DNA from: a bacterium HR24
GTDB taxonomy: Bacteria > Chloroflexota > Dehalococcoidia > SM23-28-2 > HRBIN24
Length of the DNA stretch: 47,488 nt
Reading direction: 5' to 3'
Assembly (NCBI GenBank): GCA_002898715.1
Contig: BEIA01000005.1
Coordinates: 1-47,488, forward strand
Program-made: the position numbers and the translations under genes
The notes under the pieces: model-generated
The model's database searches: none
Seen by the model: the letters and a program-made list of their open reading frames with translations, nothing else
What the model was told of the DNA's origin: nothing
Shown here: in pieces, positions 12,300 to 21,010 of the stretch
Numbering within the stretch: the first letter of the stretch is position 1
Layout of the letters: each line of letters opens with the position of its first letter

Positions 12300-13574
12300 G
12301 TGGCCACCACCGACAGCGCCGCTCCCGCCCCCGACGCCGGCCCGCTGGAGTCGGCCCTGGCCCAGTTCCACGCAGCCGCCGAGCGCCTGGGGCTGGAAGC
12401 GGGGCTGCGGGAAGTCCTCTCCCACTGCAAGCGGGAGCTGGTAGTCAACTTCCCCGTCCGCATGGACGATGGCTCCCTGCGCGTCTTCACCGGTTACCGC
12501 GTCCAGCACAACGTGGCCCGCGGGCCGGGCAAGGGCGGCATCCGCTACCACCCGAAGGTAGACCTGGACGAGGTCCGCGCCCTGGCCATGTGGATGACCT
12601 GGAAGGCGGCGGTGGTAGACCTGCCCTATGGCGGCGCCAAGGGAGGCGTGGCCGTGGACCCCAAGGCGCTCTCGCCGCGGGAGCTGGAGAACCTGACCCG
12701 CCGCTACGCCACTGAGCTGTCCGTCATCATCGGCCCCAATGAGGACATACCCGCCCCTGATATGGGCACCACACCCCAGGTGATGGCCTGGATCATGGAC
12801 ACCCTCAGCATGCACCGGGGACACACCGTCCTGGGCGTGGTCACCGGCAAGCCTACCAGCGTGGGCGGCAGCCGCGGGCGGGTGGAGGCCACAGGCCTGG
12901 GCATCCTGCACATGGTGGAGCAGGCTGTAGCCCTGCGCGGACTGCAGAAGGACGGCCTGACGGTGGCCGTCCAGGGCTTCGGCAACGTCGGCTCCGTGGC
13001 TGCCTGGCACCTGCACCGCGCCGGCTACCGGGTGGTGGCCGTCAGCGACTCGGGCGGCGGCATCTACAACCCCCGCGGCCTCGACCCCGACGCCCTGTGG
13101 CACCACAAGCAGGCCGAGGGCACCTTCCGCCACTGCCCCTTCGGCGACGCCATCACCAACCAGGAGCTCCTGGCGCTGCCCGTGGGCATCCTGGTGCCCG
13201 CGGCGGTAGAGGGACAGATCACGGCCGCCAATGCCGACCAGGTCAAGGCCAGGATCATCGTCGAAGGGGCCAACGGGCCCACCACCCCTGCCGCCGATGC
13301 CATCCTCAAGGCAAAGGGCGTGCTGGTGGTGCCCGACATCCTGGCCAACTCGGGGGGAATCATCGTCTCCTACTTCGAGTGGGTCCAGGACTTGCAATAC
13401 TACTTCTGGGACGAGAACGAGATCCGCGAGCGCCAGCGCCGCATCATGGTACGGGCCTTCCGGGAGGTGGCCGCCCTGGCCGAGGCGGAAGGCGTGACCC
13501 TGCGGGAGGCAGCCATGCTGCTGGCCGTCAAGAGGGTGGCCGAGGCCACCGTCACCCGCGGCATCTACCCCTGA
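12300..13574 (+). CDS. gdhA: glutamate dehydrogenase (Glu/Leu/Phe/Val dehydrogenase family)
   Basis: A 424-residue hexameric-type glutamate dehydrogenase, which reversibly converts glutamate to 2-oxoglutarate and ammonia with NAD(P). The N-terminal domain carries GPGKGGIRYH (about 75-84), the substrate lysine K102 and the catalytic-loop lysine K114 in DLPYGGAKGGV. The NEDIPAPDMGT motif follows, and then a Rossmann domain with VQGFGNVGS. The C-terminal PDILANSGGIIVSYFEW segment is typical. The GTG start at 12300 is chosen because AGGAGG lies nine bases before it; upstream in-frame codons would read through the rpoC terminator. Cofactor preference cannot be decided. The 3' end overlaps the convergent gene by 10 bases. 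Confidence 0.92.
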   Translation: MATTDSAAPAPDAGPLESALAQFHAAAERLGLEAGLREVLSHCKRELVVNFPVRMDDGSLRVFTGYRVQHNVARGPGKGGIRYHPKVDLDEVRALAMWMTWKAAVVDLPYGGAKGGVAVDPKALSPRELENLTRRYATELSVIIGPNEDIPAPDMGTTPQVMAWIMDTLSMHRGHTVLGVVTGKPTSVGGSRGRVEATGLGILHMVEQAVALRGLQKDGLTVAVQGFGNVGSVAAWHLHRAGYRVVAVSDSGGGIYNPRGLDPDALWHHKQAEGTFRHCPFGDAITNQELLALPVGILVPAAVEGQITAANADQVKARIIVEGANGPTTPAADAILKAKGVLVVPDILANSGGIIVSYFEWVQDLQYYFWDENEIRERQRRIMVRAFREVAALAEAEGVTLREAAMLLAVKRVAEATVTRGIYP

Positions 13575-15244
13575 GGCAGGCCCACAGCGGCACGGTAGGA
13601 CTGCCAGGCCCGCCACAACGCCTGCCGGTCAGCTCCCACGTCTGCCACCTCCCAGGGCAGGGGCTCGTCGCGGCCCCGCTCGCGGCTGGCGTACTCGGCG
13701 GCGGAAAGCCCCATCTCGGCCAGGGCCTGCTCCCAGGGCGCCCAGGCGAAGGACTCGCGGTGCGTGTCCAGTCGCGCCCCCAGCTCCCGGGCGCGACGCG
13801 CCACGGCACCCAGCCGCTGGTCGCCCCGGGCCAGCATGGCAGCGAGCACGGCCCGTTCCGCCCTCTCGCCGATGACCTCGACCCCGGCGCGCTTGCATTC
13901 CGACCGGAGGCTGGCCGTGGCCCGTTCCAGTTCCTCCGGCGGCGGCTGGGCCGCCCACTGGAACGGTGTCCATGGCCTGGGGACGAACAGAGAGACCTCC
14001 ACGCGGACGTGGGCGCGCGCCCCGTGGCGCGCCTTGCCGGCCCTGCGCACCTCACGCACCAGGTCCACCAGAGCGCGGACGTCATCGGCCTCCTCACCGG
14101 GGAGGCCGAGCTCCACCTGGACGCGCAGGGACGTCCAGCCGCGGGCGAAGGCCGATTCGGCCGCCTCGGCTACGGTGGCATCGCTGTGGCCGAGCCCTTG
14201 GGCCGACCGCAGCCGCTCCGACGCTGCGCCCAACCAGAACGTGAGTCCTCCAGCCGGCCTGCCGCCCGACAGCACCGAGGCCGCTTCCACCCATGCCGTC
14301 TCGGGAGGCAAGCGCGACAGACGCACCGTGACCTCGGGCGGCAGCGCCTGGCGCAGGCCCAGGGCCAGCTCGTGCCCCTGCGAATAGGGGCTGCCGGTCA
14401 GAAACACATCGCGATAGCCGGTGGCCCGCAGGGCGTCCAGAACGCCCTCAACGACCTGGGCGGCGGGACGCTCGCGGCGTGGGCCCCAATAGGGGCCTGG
14501 GCGGGGGGCACAGGGCGCCTGGCCGCCGCCGCGTACGAGCTCCACCTCCAGCCCCTCGCGCACCGTCTCCACGAAAGGCACCACTGGCCGGGTGGGTAGG
14601 GGAGGCAGAGGCTCCGCCCACCGGGCGGTCGGCCGCCCTCCCAGGGCCGGCACCCAGACTCCGGGCGCCCGCGCCAGAGACTCGAGGCGCGACTGCCGGC
14701 CACGCGCCCCTGCCAATGCCCGGGCGATCTCCGGCAGCAGTGGTTCCGGGTCGCCGTAGACGAAGGCGTCCACGGCCTCGGCTAGCGGCCAGGGGTTCAG
14801 CACGCCGGGGCCGGCAGCCATGACCAGGGGGCCGTCTGACCGCTCGCCTGCTTCGGCGGGCAGGCCCGACAGGTGCAACAGGTCGAGGACGGCTGCGCAG
14901 CACAGCTCCGAGGGCACCCACACCAGAATGGCGTCATAGTCGGTGGGCTGGCGCCGCCCCTCCAGCGACCACAGCGTGTAGCCCTCCTCCCGCAGGAGCA
15001 GCTCCAGGTCGGGCCAGGGCGAAAACAGGCGGTGGCAGAGCGTGTCCGGCACGGCATTGAGGACCTGGTAGAGCCCCTGGAAGACGGGGCAGGCCATGCC
15101 CACCTCGTAGACATCGGGGTAGGCCAGCAGCAGGTGCAGCGCTGCCTCGCCCCAGGGCCGGCGGTCGGCGTTCCACTCGGCGTCGGTGTAGCGGGCGGGG
15201 CGCGTTGTCCTGGGCAGGATGGCGTCGAGGTCTGGCGGAAGCAC
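13565..15244 (-). CDS. radical-SAM-family protein (TIGR03960-like) lacking the cluster cysteines
   Basis: A 559-residue protein. Residues about 35-180 match the B12-binding-like N-terminal part of the TIGR03960 family (YPDVYEVGM, PSELCCAAVLDLLHLSGLP, LVMAAGPGVLNPWPLAEAVD). Residues about 230-450 occupy the radical SAM barrel position. Members carry RGCTRGCRFCQAG followed by YRPVRER. Here residues 238-259 align without gaps (R-G-G-G-Q-A-P-C-A-P ... P-R-R-E-R), and all three ligand positions are replaced (G240, P244, P247); one cysteine remains, displaced by one residue (C245). The frame is otherwise intact. The GTG start has GGAGG five bases upstream. Such members are often fused to or followed by a DUF2344 protein; none is here. 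It may be a non-catalytic or B12-only protein. Confidence 0.75.
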   Translation of the reverse strand: MLPPDLDAILPRTTRPARYTDAEWNADRRPWGEAALHLLLAYPDVYEVGMACPVFQGLYQVLNAVPDTLCHRLFSPWPDLELLLREEGYTLWSLEGRRQPTDYDAILVWVPSELCCAAVLDLLHLSGLPAEAGERSDGPLVMAAGPGVLNPWPLAEAVDAFVYGDPEPLLPEIARALAGARGRQSRLESLARAPGVWVPALGGRPTARWAEPLPPLPTRPVVPFVETVREGLEVELVRGGGQAPCAPRPGPYWGPRRERPAAQVVEGVLDALRATGYRDVFLTGSPYSQGHELALGLRQALPPEVTVRLSRLPPETAWVEAASVLSGGRPAGGLTFWLGAASERLRSAQGLGHSDATVAEAAESAFARGWTSLRVQVELGLPGEEADDVRALVDLVREVRRAGKARHGARAHVRVEVSLFVPRPWTPFQWAAQPPPEELERATASLRSECKRAGVEVIGERAERAVLAAMLARGDQRLGAVARRARELGARLDTHRESFAWAPWEQALAEMGLSAAEYASRERGRDEPLPWEVADVGADRQALWRAWQSYRAAVGLPQG

Positions 15245-15353
15245 GGGGACCTCCTGCGTGGGGGTCGCGAATAGCCATGTTACGGAAGGCGGGCGCCAGG
15301 CACAAGCGCGCCCGTTGCGCGTGGGCCGTCCTCAACTGCCATCAGGGCGCTGG

Positions 15354-15382
15354 TTGAAGCTGGCGCCCGCCGAGGACATAAT
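15354..15382 (+). promoter_or_regulatory. putative promoter of the 61-residue membrane protein
   Basis: TTGAAG (15354-15359), a 17-base spacer and CATAAT (15377-15382). Transcription would begin near 15389, only about seven bases before the ATG at 15396, leaving no room for a ribosome binding site. Confidence 0.5.
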
Positions 15383-15395
15383 CGGCCTTGGTGCC

Positions 15396-15581
15396 ATGGG
15401 ACAGGGACCGGTGCCAGTGCCCCTGGTCATCGCCCGAATCGTGGCGGTGACGGGGGTGGGCTTTTGCTCGGCCATCGGCGTCTTCCTGCTGATCGGCGGC
15501 ATCTGGCATTTGGGACTGGGCTTTCTGGCCGCCACCGTCCTGTTCATCGCCCTCATGTTCCTCATCGAACGGGGCCGCTAG
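15396..15581 (+). CDS. small two-helix membrane protein, unknown
   Basis: A 61-residue protein with two predicted membrane helices: about 10-30 (a small-residue-rich segment) and about 33-54 (GIWHLGLGFLAATVLFIALM), ending in a short charged tail. No family is recognised. It is followed after six bases by the tatA promoter, so it is transcribed separately or only partly with tatA. The ATG at 15396 has no Shine-Dalgarno sequence and sits a few bases downstream of a plausible -10 element, which suggests near-leaderless translation. Whether it is a real gene rests on the hydrophobic pattern and promoter. Confidence 0.5.
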   Translation: MGQGPVPVPLVIARIVAVTGVGFCSAIGVFLLIGGIWHLGLGFLAATVLFIALMFLIERGR

Positions 15582-15587
15582 GCTTCG

Positions 15588-15616
15588 TTGCCAGGGCACC
15601 CTGGCCGTGCTATGCT
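15588..15616 (+). promoter_or_regulatory. promoter of tatA
   Basis: TTGCCA (15588-15593), a 17-base spacer and TATGCT (15611-15616). The likely start of transcription is about 20 bases before the tatA ATG, with AAGGGAGGAAGG between. Confidence 0.65.
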
Positions 15617-15641
15617 GAGCGCAAGGGAGGAAGGGGCAGAG

Positions 15642-15887
15642 ATGCCGTTCTTGCTGTTCCAGGGGCTGGGGCCCACTGAGCTCCTCATCATCTTCGCCAT
15701 CATCGTGGTGCTGTTCGGGGCGTCGCGCATCGCCGATATCGGCGGGGCCATAGGCCGGGCCATCCGCGAGTTTCGGCGCGAGGTCCGCGACCCCGACGAA
15801 GCGCGTCCGCGAGTGGAGGAGAGGGAGCGGCGCCGCGTGCGGGGCCCCGAGTCCTACCGCGAGGACCGGCCCGACTACCGCCACTAG
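15642..15887 (+). CDS. tatA: Sec-independent protein translocase TatA/TatE subunit
   Basis: An 81-residue protein. After a short N-terminus comes the Tat signature GPTELLIIFAIIVVLFGASRI, the single membrane helix with its F-G hinge. It continues into an amphipathic helix (ADIGGAIGRAIREFRREV) and a highly charged tail rich in R, E and D. TatA oligomerises to form the pore-like element that lets folded twin-arginine substrates cross the membrane. tatC is not adjacent, which is common outside proteobacteria. The ATG at 15642 is chosen because of the strong ribosome binding site and the exact family start; an in-frame upstream ATG would lie across the promoter. Confidence 0.92.
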   Translation: MPFLLFQGLGPTELLIIFAIIVVLFGASRIADIGGAIGRAIREFRREVRDPDEARPRVEERERRRVRGPESYREDRPDYRH

Positions 15888-15891
15888 GGCC

Positions 15892-16692
15892 TCAGCCTTC
15901 CTCGATGGTGATGCTCAGGATGGCATCGCCAGGAGGAGGCTCCGCCTGGCAGGGGTTGTTGCTGCTGGGACGCTGGAAGCACGGGTTGCGCTCGGTGAGC
16001 GACTCGACCACCTCCAACCCCGCCACCACTTCCCCGAACACCGTGTCCCGCCCGTCGAGCCGCGGCTGGTCGCCCAGCAGAATGTAGAACTGGCTGCCGC
16101 TCAGGTCCATGCCGCCCGCTATGGGCGCAAGGGCGACGGCCCCCCGCCGGTGGGAGAGGTCGTTCTGCTCCACGGGCAATGTGTAGCCAGGCCCGCCGGC
16201 GCCGGTGCAGGTGAGGGAGCCATCGGCCCGGCAGGTGGGGTCGCCTGTCTGGGCGAAGGCGTAGGCCGGGTCCTTGCGGACGATGTGGAAGACGAGGCCG
16301 TTGTAGAATCCTTCCCGCGCCAGGAAGACGAAGCTGTTGACAGCCAGCGGAGCTTTGTCGGCCCGCAGCCTTATGCGGATGTCGCCCTTGCTGGTGCGGA
16401 TGACGGCTGTGTAGCTCTTGGACGGGTCGATGACCTGTTGCGGGCCGGGATAGGTCTTCACCCCGGGGGCCTGGGCCGTGGGGGTAGGTGTGGCGCCGGG
16501 CGTGGGCTCCACCCGGGGCGTGGTAGTGCCGCCGGTAAGGCCGCCGAAGCCCACCGCCGCCATGCTGGCGATGATGAGCACGATGAAGGCGATGTAGAAG
16601 GCGCGGACGCTAAAGATGAGGTTGAGGGGGAAGGGTGGCCCCGCCCGGCGGGGCCTGGGCCGAGGGCGAGGTCGACGTTCTCGGCGGGCCAG
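15892..16692 (-). CDS. membrane-anchored cyclophilin-type peptidyl-prolyl isomerase (probable CTG start)
   Basis: Residues about 90-260 form a cyclophilin domain: the TSKGDIRIRL strand, NSFVFLAREGFYNGLVFHIV, a Q-T-G-D-P turn, and GSQFYILLGDQPRLDGRDTV followed by FGEVVAGLEVV. These enzymes isomerise prolyl bonds and assist folding outside the membrane. There is no ATG in frame before the hydrophobic segment. The first strong signal is CTG at 16690-16692 with GAGGAG eight bases upstream. It gives an N-terminus M-A-R-R-E-R-R-P-R-P, then a membrane helix (about 28-50) and a Pro/Thr linker. The only conventional start, GTG at 16581, would cut into the helix and has no ribosome binding site. A frameshift joining the ATG at 16751 is the alternative. 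Confidence 0.8.
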   Translation of the reverse strand: MARRERRPRPRPRPRRAGPPFPLNLIFSVRAFYIAFIVLIIASMAAVGFGGLTGGTTTPRVEPTPGATPTPTAQAPGVKTYPGPQQVIDPSKSYTAVIRTSKGDIRIRLRADKAPLAVNSFVFLAREGFYNGLVFHIVRKDPAYAFAQTGDPTCRADGSLTCTGAGGPGYTLPVEQNDLSHRRGAVALAPIAGGMDLSGSQFYILLGDQPRLDGRDTVFGEVVAGLEVVESLTERNPCFQRPSSNNPCQAEPPPGDAILSITIEEG

Positions 16693-16779
16693 GGCTCCGA
16701 CTCCTCGGTATGCTCCACAGGGGCGTGCGCCCGCGCTCCAGTATAGCGCAAGGCCAGAATAGGCGCTCCCGTGCCCCCG

Positions 16780-17550
16780 CTACTGGACCGTGAGGCCGCC
16801 GTCCACCACCAGGCAGTGGCCCGTGACGAAGGAGGACGCGTCCGAGAGCAGCCAGGCCGCCGCTGCCGCCACTTCTTCCGGCTCGGCGAAGCGGCCCAGG
16901 GGCTCGAGCCGCGAGAAGCGGGCCGCCAGCTCGGGGTCGCCGCCCAGCACCCGCTCCACCATGGGCGTGCGCACCACGCCGGGGCAGACGGCGTTGACGC
17001 GGATGCCGGCGCGGGCGTACTCCAGGGCAGCGGTGCGCGTCAGGGCCGCCACGCCCTGCTTGGCAGCGGTGTAGGCAGGTGCTCCACGCCAGCCCACCAT
17101 GCCCGCCACCGAGCCCGTGTTGACGATGGCCCCGCCGCCCTGGGCCAGCATCTGCCGCAGCTCATACTTCATGCACAGCCACACGCCCTTCAGATTGATG
17201 GCGATGACCCTGTCCCAGTCCTCTTCCTCGTAGTCGGCGGTGCGAGCGGTAGCGCCCTCGATGCCAGCGTTGTTGAAGGCCCCGTCCAGCCGGCCGAACC
17301 GGGCCGCGACCTCGCCCACCATGGCCTCCACTTCCCGGGCGCGGGAGACGTCGCAGCGCAGGAAGAGGGCGGCCGCGCCCGCTTCCTCCACCTGGCCGGC
17401 CACGTCTTTCCCTCGCTCGTCCACGTCGGCTATGGCCACCGCCCTGGCGCCCTCGCGAGCGAAGAGGACAGCGGCGGCGCGCCCGATGCCGGAGGCGCCG
17501 CCGGTGACCAGCACCACCTTATCGCGCAGAAGACCGTGCCCGTCCTTCAT
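16780..17550 (-). CDS. short-chain dehydrogenase/reductase (FabG-like SDR)
   Basis: A classical SDR of 256 residues: the TGGASGIG nucleotide-binding motif (about 16-23), NNAG near residue 91, and the catalytic Ser (TGSVAG), Tyr and Lys (YTAAK) in order. The C-terminal PGVVRTPM and VDGG motifs are also present. An aspartate follows the second strand (IADVDE), which favours NAD over NADP. It would oxidise or reduce a hydroxy/keto group, in this setting perhaps a 3-hydroxyacyl-CoA or alicyclic CoA intermediate; that is inference from the neighbouring CoA-ligase and transporter genes. AGAGGA precedes the ATG. It follows the PaaK-like gene after 12 bases and is probably co-transcribed. Confidence 0.88.
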   Translation of the reverse strand: MKDGHGLLRDKVVLVTGGASGIGRAAAVLFAREGARAVAIADVDERGKDVAGQVEEAGAAALFLRCDVSRAREVEAMVGEVAARFGRLDGAFNNAGIEGATARTADYEEEDWDRVIAINLKGVWLCMKYELRQMLAQGGGAIVNTGSVAGMVGWRGAPAYTAAKQGVAALTRTAALEYARAGIRVNAVCPGVVRTPMVERVLGGDPELAARFSRLEPLGRFAEPEEVAAAAAWLLSDASSFVTGHCLVVDGGLTVQ

Positions 17551-17562
17551 GACCCCATCCTC

Positions 17563-18798
17563 TTACTCCCAGGAGCGCTCGTCCACCAGCACCCTGGCAT
17601 CTTCGGGCAGCGAGCCGGGCGCGAGCACCTCCACCCTGTCCACCCGCACCCGCCACAGGGACTGCAGGCGCGCCTGCAGGGACTCCAGGTCGGGTGGAGG
17701 GGCGCCGGGGGCCAGCTCCAGCCGCAGCACCAGCTCGTCGCGGTGCTCCTTCCGCCCCACGGCCGCCTGGTAGCGGGCCAACCCCGCCACCCCCTCCAGC
17801 GCCTCCCGCACCTGGTGAGGATGCAGGAACATCCCCCGTACCTTTACCGCCTCCCCCACACGCCCCAGAATTCGCGGTATGCGGGGCGAGGCCCTGCCGC
17901 AGGGGCACGGCTCGTCTATCAGGTAGGAAGCGTCGCCAGTGCCGAAGCGCACCAGCGGGTACACGCGGTTGAAGGTGGTGGCCACCACCTCCCCCGTCTG
18001 GCCGGGCGGTAGCTGCCGCCCGCTGCCGGGCTCCACGACCTCGATGACCATATCGCCGCTGAGGTGGAGGCCCTGGTGGGCCGGGCACTCGACGGCCATC
18101 AGGCCCAGGTCGGCGGTGCCATAGGTCTCGATGGGGACGATGCCGTAGCCCTCCAGCTCCCGACGCAGGGAGGCGGGCAGCATCTCCGCTCCCAGAAAAG
18201 CAGCTCGCAGGCGCAGGTCGCGGCGGGGGTCTAGGCCCATTTCCTCAGCCCGCCGCAGGAGGGTCATCAGGAAGCTGGGGGTGCCGCAGTAGAGGCCGAT
18301 GCCCAGGTCCCTGAGGACCTGTACCTGCACGTCGGTGTTGCCCACGCCCCCCGGCACGACCGTCAGCCCGATGGAGCAGAGGAACTCGTCCAGCCCCATG
18401 CCGGCGGGCACCAAATGGTAGGAGTAGGTGTTGAGGGCCAGGTCGCCGGGCCCGAGGCCGAAGGAGCGCAGCAGCTCCCGCGCCCAGTCGCCGGTGTAAA
18501 AGCTCTCCTCGCCGGCGGGGTCGTAGATGGGGCCGGGGGAGACGAACACATGACGCAGTCCCCCGGGCGCCACCCCCAGGAAGCCACCGAAGGGCGGCTC
18601 CTCCCGCTGCAGGCTCGCCAGCTCGTCCTTCCTGGTGATGGGGATGCGCTCCAGGTCGGCCACCGACTGGACTTGCTCGGGGTGCACGCCGGCGGCGTCC
18701 ATCTTGCGGCGGACGGCCGGCGCCCGCTCGTAGGCGTAGGCGATGTGCTCCCGCAGCCGGGGGGCGAGCCCCTCGTACCAGGACTGGACAACTCCCAT
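17563..18798 (-). CDS. PaaK-like adenylate-forming CoA ligase, divergent nucleotide loop
   Basis: A 411-residue member of the phenylacetate-CoA ligase family. Supporting motifs are RIPITRKDEL near residue 50, GNTDVQVQVLRDLG with GTPSFLMTLL (about 175-205), ETYGTADLG (adenylate/ribose contact) and a PaaK-type C-terminal domain with LGRVGEAVKVRGMFLHP. The usual SSGTTGKP phosphate-binding loop is missing: the aligned position reads VSPGPIYDPAGEE, followed by the normal W/GD/NTYSYH pattern. I believe a subgroup of the family shares an SPGPIY variant and tends to lie near liv-type transporters, but I cannot verify it. The family activates aromatic acids to CoA esters in the cytoplasm. GGAGG precedes the ATG; a hairpin separates it from livF. 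Confidence 0.78.
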   Translation of the reverse strand: MGVVQSWYEGLAPRLREHIAYAYERAPAVRRKMDAAGVHPEQVQSVADLERIPITRKDELASLQREEPPFGGFLGVAPGGLRHVFVSPGPIYDPAGEESFYTGDWARELLRSFGLGPGDLALNTYSYHLVPAGMGLDEFLCSIGLTVVPGGVGNTDVQVQVLRDLGIGLYCGTPSFLMTLLRRAEEMGLDPRRDLRLRAAFLGAEMLPASLRRELEGYGIVPIETYGTADLGLMAVECPAHQGLHLSGDMVIEVVEPGSGRQLPPGQTGEVVATTFNRVYPLVRFGTGDASYLIDEPCPCGRASPRIPRILGRVGEAVKVRGMFLHPHQVREALEGVAGLARYQAAVGRKEHRDELVLRLELAPGAPPPDLESLQARLQSLWRVRVDRVEVLAPGSLPEDARVLVDERSWE

Positions 18799-18823
18799 GG
18801 CTACCTCCGCCGGAGAAGATGAC

Positions 18824-18845
18824 GAGGAGGCCTGGCGGCCTCCTC
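18824..18845 (-). terminator. hairpin between livF and the PaaK-like gene
   Basis: GAGGAGGCC (18824-18832) and GGCCTCCTC (18837-18845) are perfectly complementary with a four-base loop, 23 bases after the livF stop. On the minus strand the following bases are only moderately T-rich, so it may be a partial terminator or an mRNA-stabilising hairpin that lowers expression of the two downstream genes. Confidence 0.5.
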
Positions 18846-18868
18846 CCGCTTCGGCGCCCGCCCGGCCA

Positions 18869-19684
<816 letters not shown>

Positions 19685-19697
19685 CGCCTCAACTCTC

Positions 19698-20975
19698 CTA
19701 ACGGTACACGAAGGACTCGATAACGTCGCGATAGCCCTGGAACCAGTCGCGGGCCAGCTGCCAGCGGCCGCCCCGCACTTGGTAGATGCGGACCGAGCCG
19801 CCGCCTTCGTGGTCGCGGGCGCTCAGGTTCAGGTTCACCACCCCGGCCACCTCGCCGCGGATGGCCTCGATGCCGGCCTTCAGGTCAGCGCCGGTGATGG
19901 GGTAGCCCTTCTGCCGCAGGGCGTTGCGGATGCCCTCCACCATCACGGCGGCGTTAGCCACCCCGCGCATGTAGTAGACGTTGTTCTTGGTCATCAGGTC
20001 GGGAGGCTGCTTGCCCTGGCTGCGGTACATCTCGGTGATCTCGCGCAGCACCGGCAGGTCGGTGCCGATAGCCGTGAACTGCAGGCCGTAGTAGCCCTCG
20101 GCAAAGGCCCAGCCGCCCGCCGCCTCCACGTCGGCATCGCCCGAGCCCCACACGAGTGCCACCACCCGGTTGAGCGGGAAGCCCGCCTCCTTCAAGGCCT
20201 TGATGGAAACGGAGGGGCTACTCCCGAACAGGTGAGTTATCACCCAGTCAGGACGAATGCTCTGGGTGATGCGCGTCACCTGGGACGACATCTCTGTGCC
20301 CGGAGCGGGCACCGCCACCTCCTCCAGTTGTAGCCCTTCCCGCTGGGCTATGGTCCGCAACACCTCACGGGGCTCGTTGCCGGCGGGGTTGTCATAGAAC
20401 AGGTAGGCGATCTTGGGCTTGCCCGACTTGCCCTCGCGCTGCCACTCGTCCAGCACGAACCGGACAGCCGCCCCCGCCTGCGACCAGTAGCTGGCGGCGA
20501 TGGGGAAGCCATAGGGAAAACGCTCCCCGTTGGCCGCTGCCGCCGACCCGTAGCCCGGGAAGGTGCACACGATCTGGTCCTGGTTGCAGCGGCCGATGAC
20601 GGCAGCGGTGATGGGCGTTCCGTAGGTGACCGTGCCGATGGCGCCGCCCCGTTTCTGGTTCTCGTAGCACTCGACGCCCCTGTCGGCATTGTAGCCGTGC
20701 TCGCAGAAGATGACGTTGATGGGGTGCCCATCGATCCCGCCCTTGCTGTTGATGAGGTTGATGTAGTCCTCGAAGCCCGCCTTGTAGGCTACGCCGATGA
20801 GCTGGGTGGCGCCCGTACCGTCGTACATCATGCCGATGGTGATGGGCGCTCCGGTAGGCTGCTGGGCCCTGGGAGTGCCTGTGGCTGGCTGCTCTTCGCC
20901 TCCCTCACAGGCAGCCAGGAACAGGGCCACGGCAGCCACCAACGCCAGCGGCCAGAACCTGCGGGCTCTCAGCAT
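19698..20975 (-). CDS. ABC transporter substrate-binding lipoprotein (LivK-like)
   Basis: A 425-residue extracytoplasmic binding protein. Residues 1-22 are a lipoprotein signal peptide with lipobox F-L-A-A-C23, so it is tethered to the outer face of the membrane. The mature part has the type I periplasmic-binding fold of Leu/Ile/Val-binding proteins: GMMYDGTGATQLIGVAYKAG, INSKGGIDGHPINV, then CTFPGYGSAAAANGE and WSQAGAAVRF. A Cys in IFCEHGYNADRGVECYENQ and another at GRCNQDQIVC could form disulfides. The binding-site pattern is unlike true amino-acid binders and resembles members co-encoded with acyl-CoA synthetases, which hints at carboxylic acid ligands (inference). GGAGG precedes the ATG at 20975. 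Confidence 0.9.
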   Translation of the reverse strand: MLRARRFWPLALVAAVALFLAACEGGEEQPATGTPRAQQPTGAPITIGMMYDGTGATQLIGVAYKAGFEDYINLINSKGGIDGHPINVIFCEHGYNADRGVECYENQKRGGAIGTVTYGTPITAAVIGRCNQDQIVCTFPGYGSAAAANGERFPYGFPIAASYWSQAGAAVRFVLDEWQREGKSGKPKIAYLFYDNPAGNEPREVLRTIAQREGLQLEEVAVPAPGTEMSSQVTRITQSIRPDWVITHLFGSSPSVSIKALKEAGFPLNRVVALVWGSGDADVEAAGGWAFAEGYYGLQFTAIGTDLPVLREITEMYRSQGKQPPDLMTKNNVYYMRGVANAAVMVEGIRNALRQKGYPITGADLKAGIEAIRGEVAGVVNLNLSARDHEGGGSVRIYQVRGGRWQLARDWFQGYRDVIESFVYR

Positions 20976-21010
20976 GACCTGACCCCCTCCTTTCTTGTGC
21001 TTCCTGCCTA

